NCBI GenBank assembly: GCA_010015655.1
Contig: ML976665.1
Span: 657,736 to 721,735, forward strand
Source: Bimuria novae-zelandiae CBS 107.79
Taxonomy: Eukaryota > Ascomycota > Dothideomycetes > Pleosporales > Didymosphaeriaceae
DNA length: 64,000 bases
Reading direction: 5' to 3'
Both the position numbers and the translations under genes were made by a program. Below, in pieces: positions 11,510-22,409 of this stretch. The notes under the pieces are model-generated. The model worked only from the letters and a program-made list of their open reading frames with translations. It was not told the DNA's origin and searched no databases. Every line of letters starts with the position of its first letter. Position 1 is the stretch's first letter.

Positions 11510-13270
11510 ATGACTGACGTTAGCGGGACAAAGATCGCGATAGTGGGGGCAGGTTAGTACCTCGAACCAATGCGAGGGTGAATGGGAGCTAACGTCGTGG
11601 CAGGGCCCGGGGGGATGGTAGCCCTAAAAGAGTTCAGAGAACTCGGATACAACGTCACAGTGTTTGAGAAGAAGGAAGATGTTGGGGGAGTGTGGATGTG
11701 GAGCGAGGACACGGGCGCCACGACGGCGCTGAGGGAGACGACGTTGTGTAATAGCAAGTATTCGGTACGCTCCTCCATCGTCCCATTCTTGTCATGCAAA
11801 TATACATGCTGATGACTGGGTTGGATCTAGTGTGCTTTGCCCGACTTTCCCTTTCCTAAAGGTAAATGAGTCTCGTCGCCATGAATGGCGTGTTCAGGAA
11901 GGAGAAGACGCTGAGATCGGGCAGATTTCCCCTGGATCGTATCAGCTCCTGAGCTTGGGGCATACTACAAGGACTACGCCAAACACTTCGATCTCTACCG
12001 CAACATCCAATTCAACAAGGTAGTAACAGGTCTCACGAGAGACGAAGTCGCAAAGAAATGGAACCTCTTTCTCTCAGACGAGCCTTCGACTCCGCGCCCA
12101 TTCGACAAAGTCATCTGGGTACGAACCACCAATGTCCTTCGTGGCCATACTACCACGATTTATCCAACTCTGCTTCTCCTATATACTAACCTCCCACCTA
12201 GGCAACCGGCACCTTCGTGCGCCCCAAAACGGCCTCCCTCCCCAACGCCTCCGCCTTCGCCGGCCCAATCTTACACTCCTCTCGCGCCCGCTCCCTCGCC
12301 CCCTTCGCCGGGCAAAACGTCGTCGTCCTCGGCATCGGCAACACGGCCGCCGACACCGCCAATGCCCTTATCGCCCACGGCGCCGGCCGCGTCTACCTCT
12401 CGCACCGGCGCGGCGTGAAGCTGATGCGTCCGCTCGACCTCAAAGGCGTCCCGTCCGACTTCGCACTGACCACCACGCTCCTCCCCATTACCTGGTGGAT
12501 GCAGAAACACCTGCCGCGCACGTACGGCTGGATAATGGATTCCGCTTTTGCGCAGAACTTCCGCGCTGCGTGGGGTCCCAGTCGTCCGGAATGGGGACTT
12601 GATGGTCCGAGCTTGGAGCATGGACAGCATGTCGTGGTGTGTAGTATGGACCTCGTTCCCCACATAAAAAGCGGACGCATCCATTCTGTGCGCGGGATAA
12701 AGCGTATCGCCGGTCCGCGCGCTGTGGAATTCGACGACGGGAGCACAGCTGAGGATATCGATGCTATCATCGCGTGTACAGGGTACACAGACGATCTGTC
12801 GATGCTAGACGCAGCCATCTCTTTCACACCCGCACAAGAGGGAGTGCCGAGACTGCCGAAGCTGTACATGAACACTTTTCCACCCGAGCATAGCGATTCT
12901 TTCGCCTATGTTTCGCTGACGCACCTTCTGGGTCCGCAGATCCCAGGGCGCGCTCTGGCGGCGCTTGCGCTGGCGAAGATATGGTCCGCACCGTCCTCCT
13001 CTGCTTCGCCCTTGCCCTCGAAGCAGGAAATGAACCGGTGGATTGAGAAACATCAGCAGTGGATTCGGGGGCGCATCGCAGTCGCAGGGCCGAATGCGAA
13101 CGGGTACCAGGAGATTGATAACGGCGAGTGGAGCTACTTCATGCACGGGGCGGCGCAGACAAGGCTGTATGAATACATTGGGTGGGGGAGGAAGGCGTGG
13201 GCGCTGTGGTGGCGGGATAGGGAGTTGTATAGTGCGGTGGCGGGGATGCCGGTTTGTGCGTGGAGTTACA
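11510..13270 (+). pseudogene. Flavin-containing monooxygenase, 3' end cut by an hAT insertion
   Basis: Five exons join in frame: 11510-11552, 11604-11764, 11831-11861, 11925-12118 and 12202 onward. The N-terminus carries the FAD-binding Rossmann motif GAGPGGM after a beta strand (KIAIVGAG). The FMO/BVMO-type signature FxGxxxH is present as FAGPILHSS. The second, NADP-binding, nucleotide loop is VLGIGNTAADTAN, and an ACTGY motif matches the FATGY-type block. The family oxidises N- or S-containing or carbonyl substrates with NADPH and O2; this member's substrate is unknown. After WALWWRDREL...VCAWSYR the frame enters the hAT element and ends at 13368 with 31 foreign residues. Family members normally run on for several tens of residues. 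Host exons themselves show no stops, so the truncated protein could still be made. Confidence 0.85.
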
Positions 13271-16200
13271 GGCAGGGTTGTCAACAAACAAATGTGCTTC
13301 AAAATTTTGATTTAATTTTGTTTAATTTTTTAAATTTAAACAAACAAATCTTCTGTGCGCCAGATTAATAAACAAATTTAAAATAATAGGCTTCTCTATT
13401 TAAATATTTTAAGTTTATTTAAAAATAGCTATTAGACCTGTTGCAGCCTAGCCCTACTATATAACGTAATATTAGCTAAATAATCGCGTACTTCTCGCGT
13501 ATATAGCGCGTTAACGCTTAACTTACCTATATTCCTTACTTTAGTCTGCCTATATAGCTTACTTTTTCGCGCCTTTGCACACACACGTTCACGCCTATTA
13601 TACCTCTAAAATAAAGCTATAAGTCCGCTAAGGTAGTCAAACCTACACCTAAACGTCCCTATTATGCGCCTAAGCCCTTATAGAAAGTGCGCTAAAGCAT
13701 TAATAATTAGCTAACTAAGCGTAATAGTACGCCTGAGCCTTTATCTGCATAGCCTGTAGAGCCGCTTATAGAGCCACCAAACACGCCGCCAACCCAGCCG
13801 AAGCCGCTGCTAGATGCTTCACCCCAGCGAGCATCTCCACGCCAGAACATGCAGCTAGCCATTCCCGAAGCCTTATAAAACAGCGATAACGTTGCCTAGG
13901 AGTCGCAATTAATGCTTAACAGGCCTAAGGCATTTATAACGCAGCTAATAGCTAGCTCTAACGCGGTAATAGAGATAATAATAGAGGTAGCTCCCACTCC
14001 TAAGGAGGGCTAGGCTAGTAACTATAATAGCTATAACTTTAACAGATTAAATAGTATGGCAAAGCCACTTACTACGCTAAAGAGTAATACTAGCTAGGTC
14101 TATAAGCATGGCTATTACGTATGGAAGAAGAACATATATAAGCTAGAGTAGCTCTACTTTATATATAGGTACTACTACACGCGCAATCTCCCTAGGGCTA
14201 TACACTAAATAATAAAGTTAACTAGCGTTGCTATACAATATCTCGCCTAAGATAAACCTAGCTATTAAGTCTATAAAGATGGCCCTATTGCCCGCAAGCC
14301 TACGCGCAAACCTAATTAAATATTACTATAATTTACTACTAAGGGCGGCCTTAAAATTACTATAGAGACCTTTAACAAACTAGGTAACTTTAACGTACAT
14401 AGCTTTTAATAAGTAGCTATACTTTAGCTAGTTAATAATAATAGAGCTCTCCGCGAGTTTGAAACACTAGCTTTCTATAAGATAATAAGATTTACTAACC
14501 CTAAGGTAGAGGCAGCGCTATAGAGCTCTTATAACAGCGTAGCGAGCTTTATAATAAAGCTCTATAGCTATATAAAGCCGTAGGTGGTGCGCGCGTTAGC
14601 GGAGGCGAAAAGTAAGGTGTATATAAGCTTTAATAGGTAGACTACTAAAGGCGGTAAATATAGCTTCTTTGCTATAGTTACGTACTACGTTAACTATAAA
14701 GGCGCGATAGTTAACCTGCCTATAGCGCTGCCACAAGTTGTAGGTGCTCACTCTAGCGAGGCTATCGCTAACGCTATTGCTGCTATCCTGGAATACTTTA
14801 GCATTAATCGCAACAAACTTAGGTACTTTATACTTAATAACGCCGCTAATAATAATACTACTATTAATAAACTCGCTATAATATATAACTTTAATAGTAC
14901 TAAATAACGCCTCTACTGCGCTTACTATATACTTAACCTTATTAGCTAAATAATTATATTTAGTCGCGACGCCGACGCGTACGAGAACGAGCCTAAGAAT
15001 ATAAAAGAGGAAGAGTTTTATATAAAGGAGTAATAAAAGAATAGACTATTAGGCGTCTTCTTTAATATAATAAACTATATTAACACGCTAAATTAGTACA
15101 GCCTTTTTATAAGCTATTAGCGGCAGGCTATAAAAGAGATGCCTTAAAGCGCTGTCTCTATTAGCATACGCGAGCTAGTTAAGCCTATAGTTACGCGCTA
15201 GAATAGCTATTATAGTGTACTTAAGCGTGGGGTTAAGCTTTAATAAGCTATCACCTCGTATACTAATTACTATATAATAGAGACTAAAGTAGCTAACTCT
15301 ACTACGCGAACTTATAGTAACAAGCTTTTATTAGCACCGCGATAGATAAGGTTAATAGGGCTTATAGCTATAAATTAGGCGGTTATTAATAACTATATTG
15401 CTATACTATAGCCGCTTAAGTTTGTAACTAATCGCCTCTAAGGCTGCGGTAAAAGCGGTCGTTATAGCGCGCTATATAAAGTAATTTCTATATTAGAGTC
15501 TATAATTACTAAGCTAGATACCCGCCTTAAGTCTTATAAAGGCGTTAACTTTACCCTAACTAAGGCGCCTAAAGACTACCTGCCGATTAACCTACGCGCC
15601 GTAAAGAAGAAAGCGATTAAATACTTTAAAAAGCTACTTAAAGCACCTGTTTACTACACTACTATAGCACTCCACCCACGCTATAAGACATACTACAAGC
15701 GTTTATAGCAGCATAAACCTAAGGTCTACAATCGCTACCACGCGCAGTTTCTGCAACTATAAACAGCTTATAAGCCTGCTAACGCCGTAACTATAACACT
15801 AGTTACACTACTAAAGCCCTTAATAAGTAGCTTTAATAACGCTATTAATTTTATACTTAACGCTAGCGATCGCGAGTGCACTAAGGTGGCGAAGGACAAG
15901 TATAATTAGTAGCTAGAAGAGCTACTATAGATAGCTTAATAACACAAAATAGGCGTTATAGCTATATAGTACTAGCTTAAATTAAAGCTAAAGTACCTAC
16001 ATCTTTTACAGCTTGTAATTAACTTACTCTTAATTCCCGCCTTTAGTAGCGACTATAAAAGAGTCTTCTTAGGTACTAGCGATATAATAGACCCACAAAG
16101 GCAGAAAATAAGCTTATAGTTACTAGCTACTCTTATATGTACGCAGCGATAAATAAGGGCAGGTTTTAAGCCTCTAAGCGCGATAGTAGTAGCAAAGTAC

Positions 16201-16439
16201 TGCGAAGAAACGCTTATTAAAAACTTTAAGATAGAGGAGTAGAAGGAGTCGCTATAGTAATTATTATATAAATTACCTTTTATAGTCTCTAGCTTCTTAA
16301 AATTTAAATAAACAATTTAAACAAAAGCACCCCTACAGTCTATTAAAATTAAATAAACAAACTATAACACTATAAAATCGTCAAACAAAGCAAAACTCAG
16401 CTTCAAATATTGTTTGTTTTGTTTGTTGACAACTCTGCC
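13271..16439 (+). mobile_element. RIP-mutated hAT DNA transposon inserted in the FMO gene
   Basis: Terminal inverted repeats read GGCAGGGTTGTCAACAAACA at the left and, reversed, GGCAGAGTTGTCAACAAACA at the right. Coding remnants lie on the plus strand. A BED-type segment near 14100-14190 reads KHGYYVWKKNIYK; 'LHPRYK' lies near 15670-15690; and a C-terminal dimerisation block near 16030-16100 resembles the hAT consensus (IPAFSSDYKRVF). Many TAG/TAA codons stand where Trp or Gln would be expected, as RIP would cause. No clear 8-bp target duplication is visible (GAGTTACA against TATTTGTA). The 3.2-kb length is usual for the superfamily. Confidence 0.88.
14100..16260 (+). pseudogene. hAT transposase remnant
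   Basis: Translatable blocks in one reading direction include a BED zinc-finger-like start, the conserved LHPRYK segment and the hATC dimerisation domain. The frame is broken by many in-frame TAG and TAA codons. Several stand in contexts where CpA-to-TpA or TpG-to-TpA change would convert Gln or Trp codons to stops. It is not expressible as a full protein. Confidence 0.8.
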
Positions 16440-18064
16440 TATTTGTACCCTGCTTCCACCCTTAATATATTACCTATTGTGTGTCTGGTGGTCATAGCTA
16501 GGTCGCGCGCTTTTTTGCGATGCAACCCCTTTACGTGCTTCTAGATCCGCCTAGCGCTATACCTTAATACTAGAACCTCGTTAAGTTATAAATTACTACT
16601 GCACAATTGCCTACGCGCACGTGCGATAACTACCTAGAGAAGAGATCTCGGTCTGGTGGTCCACGACTGAAATAAAAGTACACTAGCATCAACGGTAAGA
16701 AGCTCTAATCTTGTCGGTGTTGGCTAGAGCCTTGCTCAGTTTGATACTCGCACTGGAAACATCGTCCACAGCCTTATCAGACCGCACCGCATGGGTGCAA
16801 TCACAACGCTATGACTGTAAGAACCAGAAGTGCATATTCCCGTGTCTGTACTTCCTTCCTACCATACTATATGCCACACGAAAGTGGTCTTCCACTAGAA
16901 CAACGCGATGCGAACCGCTTTTCAACAGACGAGAAAGGGGCGCAGCATGTCGCATACCCACAGGTCGCGTTTCGATACGCGCTCTGCAAACGCATGACTG
17001 AGGGCAATCTGACTGTGCGAACCCCACAGGCCTCGAACGAGAAAGAAACCTAGCGAGCAATGCAAAGAGAGAGACCAATGGTAGCAGTACTCATTCCTTC
17101 GCACTCATAATAGGTATTCGAAGAGGTATATGCCCAACACCCACAGCCGCAAGCACGGCCAAGTATTCACAACACCTCCCTCACCATTTCAAACAATCAT
17201 GTCCCAAGTGTCCAATGCACGTCCCATAAACTCCAAACCCCCAAAAGGAACCCTGCCATCGCTCGAAAGTTGTGTGATGAAGTATTCCGCAATCGCTCGC
17301 TCGTTATGCCGCCATCCCATCGATGCGCTTCACATAACCGTGCACGGTATGCAGCAAAAGCTGCAATCGTCGCCACAGTAGCAAGGCAGCTTGACGGGTC
17401 CCGGTTTAACGATCGAGGACGCGGTCGAGGAGACGGAGCCTTTGGTTGAAGCAGGCATGATTGATGGTTATGCGTATAATGACCGTAACGGGTGTATTTG
17501 ACGTCAGGAAAAGGTGCTTGCGTAGGAAAGTAAGGTTGCGCAGGTACACTAAGCCTCACAGGTTAGCTTGAAGGCCTCGAAAGAGAAGTGTGTTTACCGC
17601 GAAGAACGATAAGGGGGTGGGAGAAATCTACCTGGACGAGCTGGTGGGATTGAGAAGGCAGTTGCTGAATGTTGAGGAGGCAGGAGTGTGGTAGAAGGTT
17701 GTGCAGCAAAACTGGGCGATAAATACGCCTCCTCAGGAGGCCTTGCATGCTGCCAGGATGGATGCGACACCTTGGCTCGTGCGGCACGATGACGTAGACT
17801 GTGGCTGTGCGGTTGCGGCGCAAGCAGGAGGTGCGTCCACGCTAACCGCAAATTCAATTTCACGAGTATTATCGCGCGGGCTGCAGGAGAATGGACACCA
17901 CGTGGAAACACACGCGCATGGAATGTGACAATTGTGAACTTTCACATTGGGTACCGGTCTATAAATCCGCAAACAAAGTCTATAGCACGAAATCCTAACC
18001 AGACCGCACAGGGTATTACCGACACTGACAATCATCGAGAACATAAAACGAGGAGCTTTAAAAA
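16440..18064. other. Intergenic, 1.6 kb
   Basis: This is host DNA after the hAT element. Its first about 25 bases could be the displaced 3' end of the FMO gene (in-frame Leu-Phe, stop near 16464). No large gene is supported. Overlapping frames on both strands at 16711-17100 and 17197-17928 lack domains. One small Cys-rich frame is listed separately. Confidence 0.4.
17330..17458 (-). CDS. Possible 42-aa Cys-rich C-tail peptide
   Basis: ATG at 17458 opens a frame with a Ser/Thr-rich N-terminus (MPASTKGSVSSTASS), a short KPGPVKLP link and a dense Cys tail (CYCGDDCSFCCIPCTVM) before the stop. Six Cys cluster in 16 residues, which resembles the Cys-rich membrane-module (CYSTM-like) tails of very small eukaryotic proteins. 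No intron is needed. It could be chance, because a 42-codon frame is not rare. No homolog is recognised with certainty. Confidence 0.3.
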   Translation of the reverse strand: MPASTKGSVSSTASSIVKPGPVKLPCYCGDDCSFCCIPCTVM

Positions 18065-19710
18065 TCACGACCCAATCTGCAAGTCACTCCTAGACATCCC
18101 TCCAAGTTGGCTCACTGCGCTCGTAAGGCGTGACCGCTTCGATGCATTAGCAAAGTCTCCGCAATAGATGTAGAAAGCTTACCGTGGGAATCGCCGAATG
18201 GATCGTCGTCCTCCTCAGGCGTGATCTGTGGCTGCTTGCTTGGAGCAGGTGCTGGTGGCATGGGTATGCTGGTAGGCCGTGGGGGCTTGGCGGGTGGAGC
18301 GTCTTCCATGCTCAAGCCAGCCATGGACGAGGCGGGTGCTGATGAATCCTCATTCTCGCTATCGCTGTCGTCGTCTATGCTCTTGTCCATGATCTCATAT
18401 GCCATGAGAGCTTTCACAAGCTCGTCATTCGCGTTCAACAGACTGCCAATATATTGCTCCGATTCGACGAGCTGGATGTATCGCAGGATCTGGCGTCGGG
18501 TGAGCTTGCAAGTTTCAAACCGCTGGACGACTTCTGGATTGTCGCCGACACGCTGTACTTCTCGGTTGATAAGCTGAAGCGCATTCATGAGGCTGTTACT
18601 GGCAACTGTAGCCGATGCAATCGTCTCAAGTAGCTGACCCTTCTCTCGTTCCAGGTTGAAAGGTTTGCCCTTGTTCTTCTTGTCTTTCTTGTCTCGCTTG
18701 AACAATGAGGAGCTGGGTTGTGCAGCGGTACCAAGGGCGACTGTTCGACCTGTCGAAGAAGAGGCTTGTGGGAATTGAGAAGGCGGCGAGTTCCGTTGAC
18801 GGACTGTTGGTGACGCTGGAGGCGACGAAGCATTCTCCCGCTCGGCCTCTGCATCATTCTCTCGAACGACACGAGACTGGTGCGGTTGAGGCCTCCTGGT
18901 ACGTGGCAGTTCCTTGTAGAGTATAGCGATCCGCTCGAGACCTGGAGTTCCTTTGTATGCGACGGCCCACTGACGGAAAAGGACGTTGACTTTGTCACGC
19001 ACTTCCTTGTCTACCATCTCATCTTTGGTCATCAACCTCAGCCGTTCCAGTAACGGTTCATCCGCGAAGCCCTTCTGAAACCTTGTGCCCGCATTTTGGA
19101 TCAAGCCATCCAGGATGATCAATGCCCGGAGTTGGCGGTGGACGTTTCCATACTTACTAATCCCCATGTTAGAATGAATAAGGTCCACGAGCCGGTAGCG
19201 TACAGCTTCTTCCGGATGGCACGAGCCGCTTCCGTGGGACCAGACTCTTGAATTCGGATCACCTCGATGAGGTCCGGGAGTCCACCGATATCCTAATCAC
19301 CGGTTAGGAGGAAGTCCTTGGCGGTGGAAAGGAGCACTCACATTCTCTTCATATTGTTCGCTGGTAAGGCGGTCGATCTGAACCGTGACAGCCGAGAAAG
19401 GCTTCCTCTGTTTGCGAATCCATTTTCTCAGTACTTTGCGACACTTTTTGTGGAAACATAGCGGGCAAGGGTTCTCAAAGAAAGGAACATCCTGGTAGGC
19501 AGCAGGGGTTTCGTGGTAATGGAGAGCTCTGCGAAGCCTTCTACGCTTTGTGGTTGGGGGAAGCAATTTTGGTTCCTTCTCCAAGGTTGGGTGTTCTTTG
19601 GAAACGGGGACCACTTTGCAATTTTCGTTCAGAGTGTACTCCGGAAGAAGCTCTTCTTTCTCGAATCTCTCATACAGCTTCTCTGCATTGTATGGGGGAG
19701 GACTAGCCAT
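18065..19710 (-). CDS. Lsb5-like VHS/GAT-domain protein with an N-terminal extension
   Basis: Four exons join in frame to 493 aa: 19710-19342, 19292-19204, 19156-18183 and 18114-18065. The small last exon is the least certain. From about residue 104 the sequence follows yeast Lsb5: a VHS domain (KPFSAVTVQIDRLTSEQY, then GPTEAARAIRKKLKYGNVHR, ALIILDGLIQNAG), a linker rich in Ser/Pro, and a GAT-like helical region (TRRQILRYIQLVESEQY). A C-terminal acidic EEDDDPFGD motif, of a kind that can bind clathrin adaptors, follows. Lsb5 links endocytic vesicle traffic with cortical actin through the Las17/WASP complex. The first about 103 residues (MASPPPYNAEKLYERF..., with a CPLCFHKKC cluster) are not part of Lsb5 as I know it and may be a fused or separate domain. 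Confidence 0.82.
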
Positions 19711-20373
19711 TACGAGCAAAGGAAAACGAGGGCTGGAATACAAGACGTGAAATGATGATGGTGGCGGAGGATAGACAGGGTAGTGAGAGGCTTAAGAGAT
19801 GGTATAATACAGTAAAATGTCCAAAGTACTTACCGGCATGTTTGCATACAAGATCGAAAGATGAAGCTCTAGCCGTTGGTTAGTTTGATTTTAACGAGTG
19901 TCCTACTCCCTGTCCTGTGGTTCTGATGCGACAATCCACTGCTTGGATGAGGCCAAACGCAGTAGAGCACAGGAACGTGGCGGCGCGGCGTCAGATCGCG
20001 TTTGAGATGAGGTCAGAAAAGGACAGTGGAGAACCGACGTTGCAGAAGCATGGGTGGGCACGCGGTACCCCAGCGGGAGGTCTGACAGGCGTAAAAGAAA
20101 AGTGAGCACTTGCCTCGGTGGAGATTCGGTATCAATGAAAGAGAGAAGCGCAAAGAGTTCACCTCAGCCGGCTGTGAATGATGGAGCAGGTGAAAGCGTA
20201 GCTTGGAACAGCAGCCGCGGCCATGCGCCCGCATTTGGCGGGGCAGCAACGACCAAGCCACATGACTAAGGAGGGGAAGCAAGCGCCACGCGCTGCAAGC
20301 CTCAACACCAGACGCGTCGAGCAGCCTCATACGTCATGCAGATGTGACAACCGACCCAGTCATTGACACAGGC
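19711..20373. other. Divergent promoter region
   Basis: 660 bp between the Lsb5-like gene (minus) and the next gene (plus). No gene is seen. A 105-codon minus frame at 20013-20330 overlaps other frames and has no domain. Confidence 0.4.
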
Positions 20374-21997
20374 ATGGCGGAGTACCGTGGGTGGGATCTG
20401 GACGCCATGAAGGCCGCTGGTGAACATGCGTAGGCGGCCCGCTACGCACCTCATCTCGACCTTTGCGCCGTCAGGATGAAGGTACTAACTTTGCACTTCC
20501 AGGGCGGCACAAACTGATGCATACATTCCGGCATCTAGCTTCACACCCATCAACCGACCTGGAGCGCAGCTTCTAACCTTGCGGCCATTGGAACCTTCAC
20601 CGGCCACTGATCTTCCGCGCACGACAAGCAAACAGCGTGTAAAACAGCACAATCCCATCATTGCGCAGTATCTCGGGCTCGGTGTAGAAAAGGAACCACC
20701 GCATATACAGAAGTATGCACCGGCCCTGCCTCCAACACCAACAACACCGCCAAAGGGTCGCAAGCGAACTCGGAAGGCGCGTGACGGGAGCAGTCCTGCG
20801 GAAGCAGACGGCGCGACAAAGCCGAAAAAGGCGAAGCAGAGGCGAGTCTCTGATAACTTCCGTGTCACAAAGCCAGCATTGAGAAGCTCCGCTCGCAAAG
20901 CCGATGATGTGACCGCGTCCACTGTTTCGACCTCATCGCCCAATGCATCCAAAAATGGCGTTGACCCGTCCGGAGACACCGTGGAGCGTGTTGTGGAAGT
21001 GCGACAACGTTCGACAGAAATGCGTCCTGTCAAGCTGTCAAGTTTCAGCGACCCAAGTATACTGACCCAGGCGTCTCCAAACTACGCCATCCCTTCTTCG
21101 CATACTCTACCAGCGTCAAGCCGTGTCGACGACCTGAGTCAAAACACTATTGACGACGAGTTTTTTGATGATGTATTCGATTCCATCGATATCGGCAGCA
21201 CTGTTGATCATCTCGCGATGCAAGCACATCGTCAAGGAGTTCAGGACAGGCACAGTGATCATGACCACACAGAATATCGGGAGCTCGCGAACAGTTCCGC
21301 TACCGTTTGCGGGGATGAAATCCTGCCTTCTACCCCTTGCCTGACAGATGACTCATCGCCGCTCCCACTGAACGGAGTCATCATCGAGGACAGTCAGACA
21401 ATTATCAAGGGTCCAGCTGGAGCCACTGTTACTATACCCCCTCCCTCAACCGACGTATCAGGGCCTTTCCGCAAGTTCAAGTCGCCGATAACACCCAAGA
21501 CCGAGGCTCTTATACGCAAAGAGGCTATGGGCATTACTCATCGAAAGCCCATTGTTAGGTGTCAGTTCCCAGATCCGGTCAGGGATCGCTCGCCCATCAT
21601 TGGCTTGTCGTCGAACTTGTTGTTGCGGACCTGTTTCCGCATCGGAGAGGCCATCAACCAAGCCGCGAGAGCAAATAAGAATGGTCAGAACATCATGATT
21701 GAACTTTATGCGCGAGTGCGGTCTTCAGAACGTGACGCCGTCAAACAGCGCTTTGTCTTCTCCGATCTGTTCCACGATCGGCCACCTTACCTTAAAGGAG
21801 AGTACGATGCATCCATCTGGAAGCAAGTCGAGCTCTACAATTATGATAGTGGACGGTTCCTCTCCAAAGCGGAGATGTGCCGGTGTGTGGGAATGATCAA
21901 GCGGAACGAAAACAAAGAGTGGATGATGGTCGTGCTTAACATATGGGAAGCAACGTGGGAAGACGTTGACTGGGTGGAGGGAATTGTCAATTCATGA
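20374..21997 (+). CDS. Conserved fungal protein of unknown function, 516 aa
   Basis: Two exons, 20374-20429 and 20503-21997, with a 73-nt intron that carries a perfect TACTAAC branch before TTCCAG. The spliced start is MAEYRGWDLDAMKAAGEHA. The first two-thirds are disordered and basic, with a nuclear-localisation-like run (GRKRTRKAR, KPKKAKQRR). The last about 180 residues are folded and look conserved: RDRSPIIGLSSNLLLRTCFRIGEA, a stretch KQRFVFSDLFHDRPPYLKG, and a C-terminal MCRCVGMIKR...WMMVVLNIWEATWEDVDW. The alternating strands suggest an OB-like or similar small beta domain, but this is a guess. A nuclear, nucleic-acid-linked role is plausible. The gene is not recognised by name. Confidence 0.75.
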
Positions 21998-22409
21998 AGA
22001 ATATGGTGCAATTCTATGAGAAGCTACAAGCCATATGAGAAAAGAATGTGGGGATGTGTTGGGGAGATGTCAACCAAGGGTCGAGGTGTTCAAAAGATCT
22101 GCTTGGGCGGGCGTAACCAAGTCACGGGGATATAATATCAAATATGTATGTAATCGAAGCCGATATGACAGATCAATACGATTGGCTCTGGTTCGCGAAA
22201 TGTGGAAATTCATTGTTACTGGTGCGTTCTGTGGTTCGCCGTGTCGTTTCAAATCACGTGGCGGCACTGGGCGCGGGCGCGACTTCCCCGCCCATTATAC
22301 CCTCTACCCCAACGTCGAATGCACAACTAACTGCGACTGTCTGATATGTCCGCTTTCCGTAACTGTTTATATCGCAGGCCAGTTTCGCCACGAAAAGTCA
22401 AAGGTCGCT
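21998..22409. other. Intergenic/5' region of the Nif1-like gene
   Basis: About 410 bp. The reading frame of the next gene is open upstream of its chosen ATG, back to 22035, but the upstream residues look random, and a TATATCGCAG just before 22380 could be the acceptor of a 5'-UTR intron. Confidence 0.4.

Noticed and set aside
12132..12684. Arg/Pro-rich plus frame and a minus frame over the FMO gene
   Set aside because: Both overlap the Rossmann and FMO motif region in other frames and have the compositional look of GC-rich shadows.
13265..16447. 8-bp target duplication for the FMO-interrupting hAT element
   Set aside because: GAGTTACA and TATTTGTA agree at only four of eight positions, and the differences include transversions, so it was not claimed.
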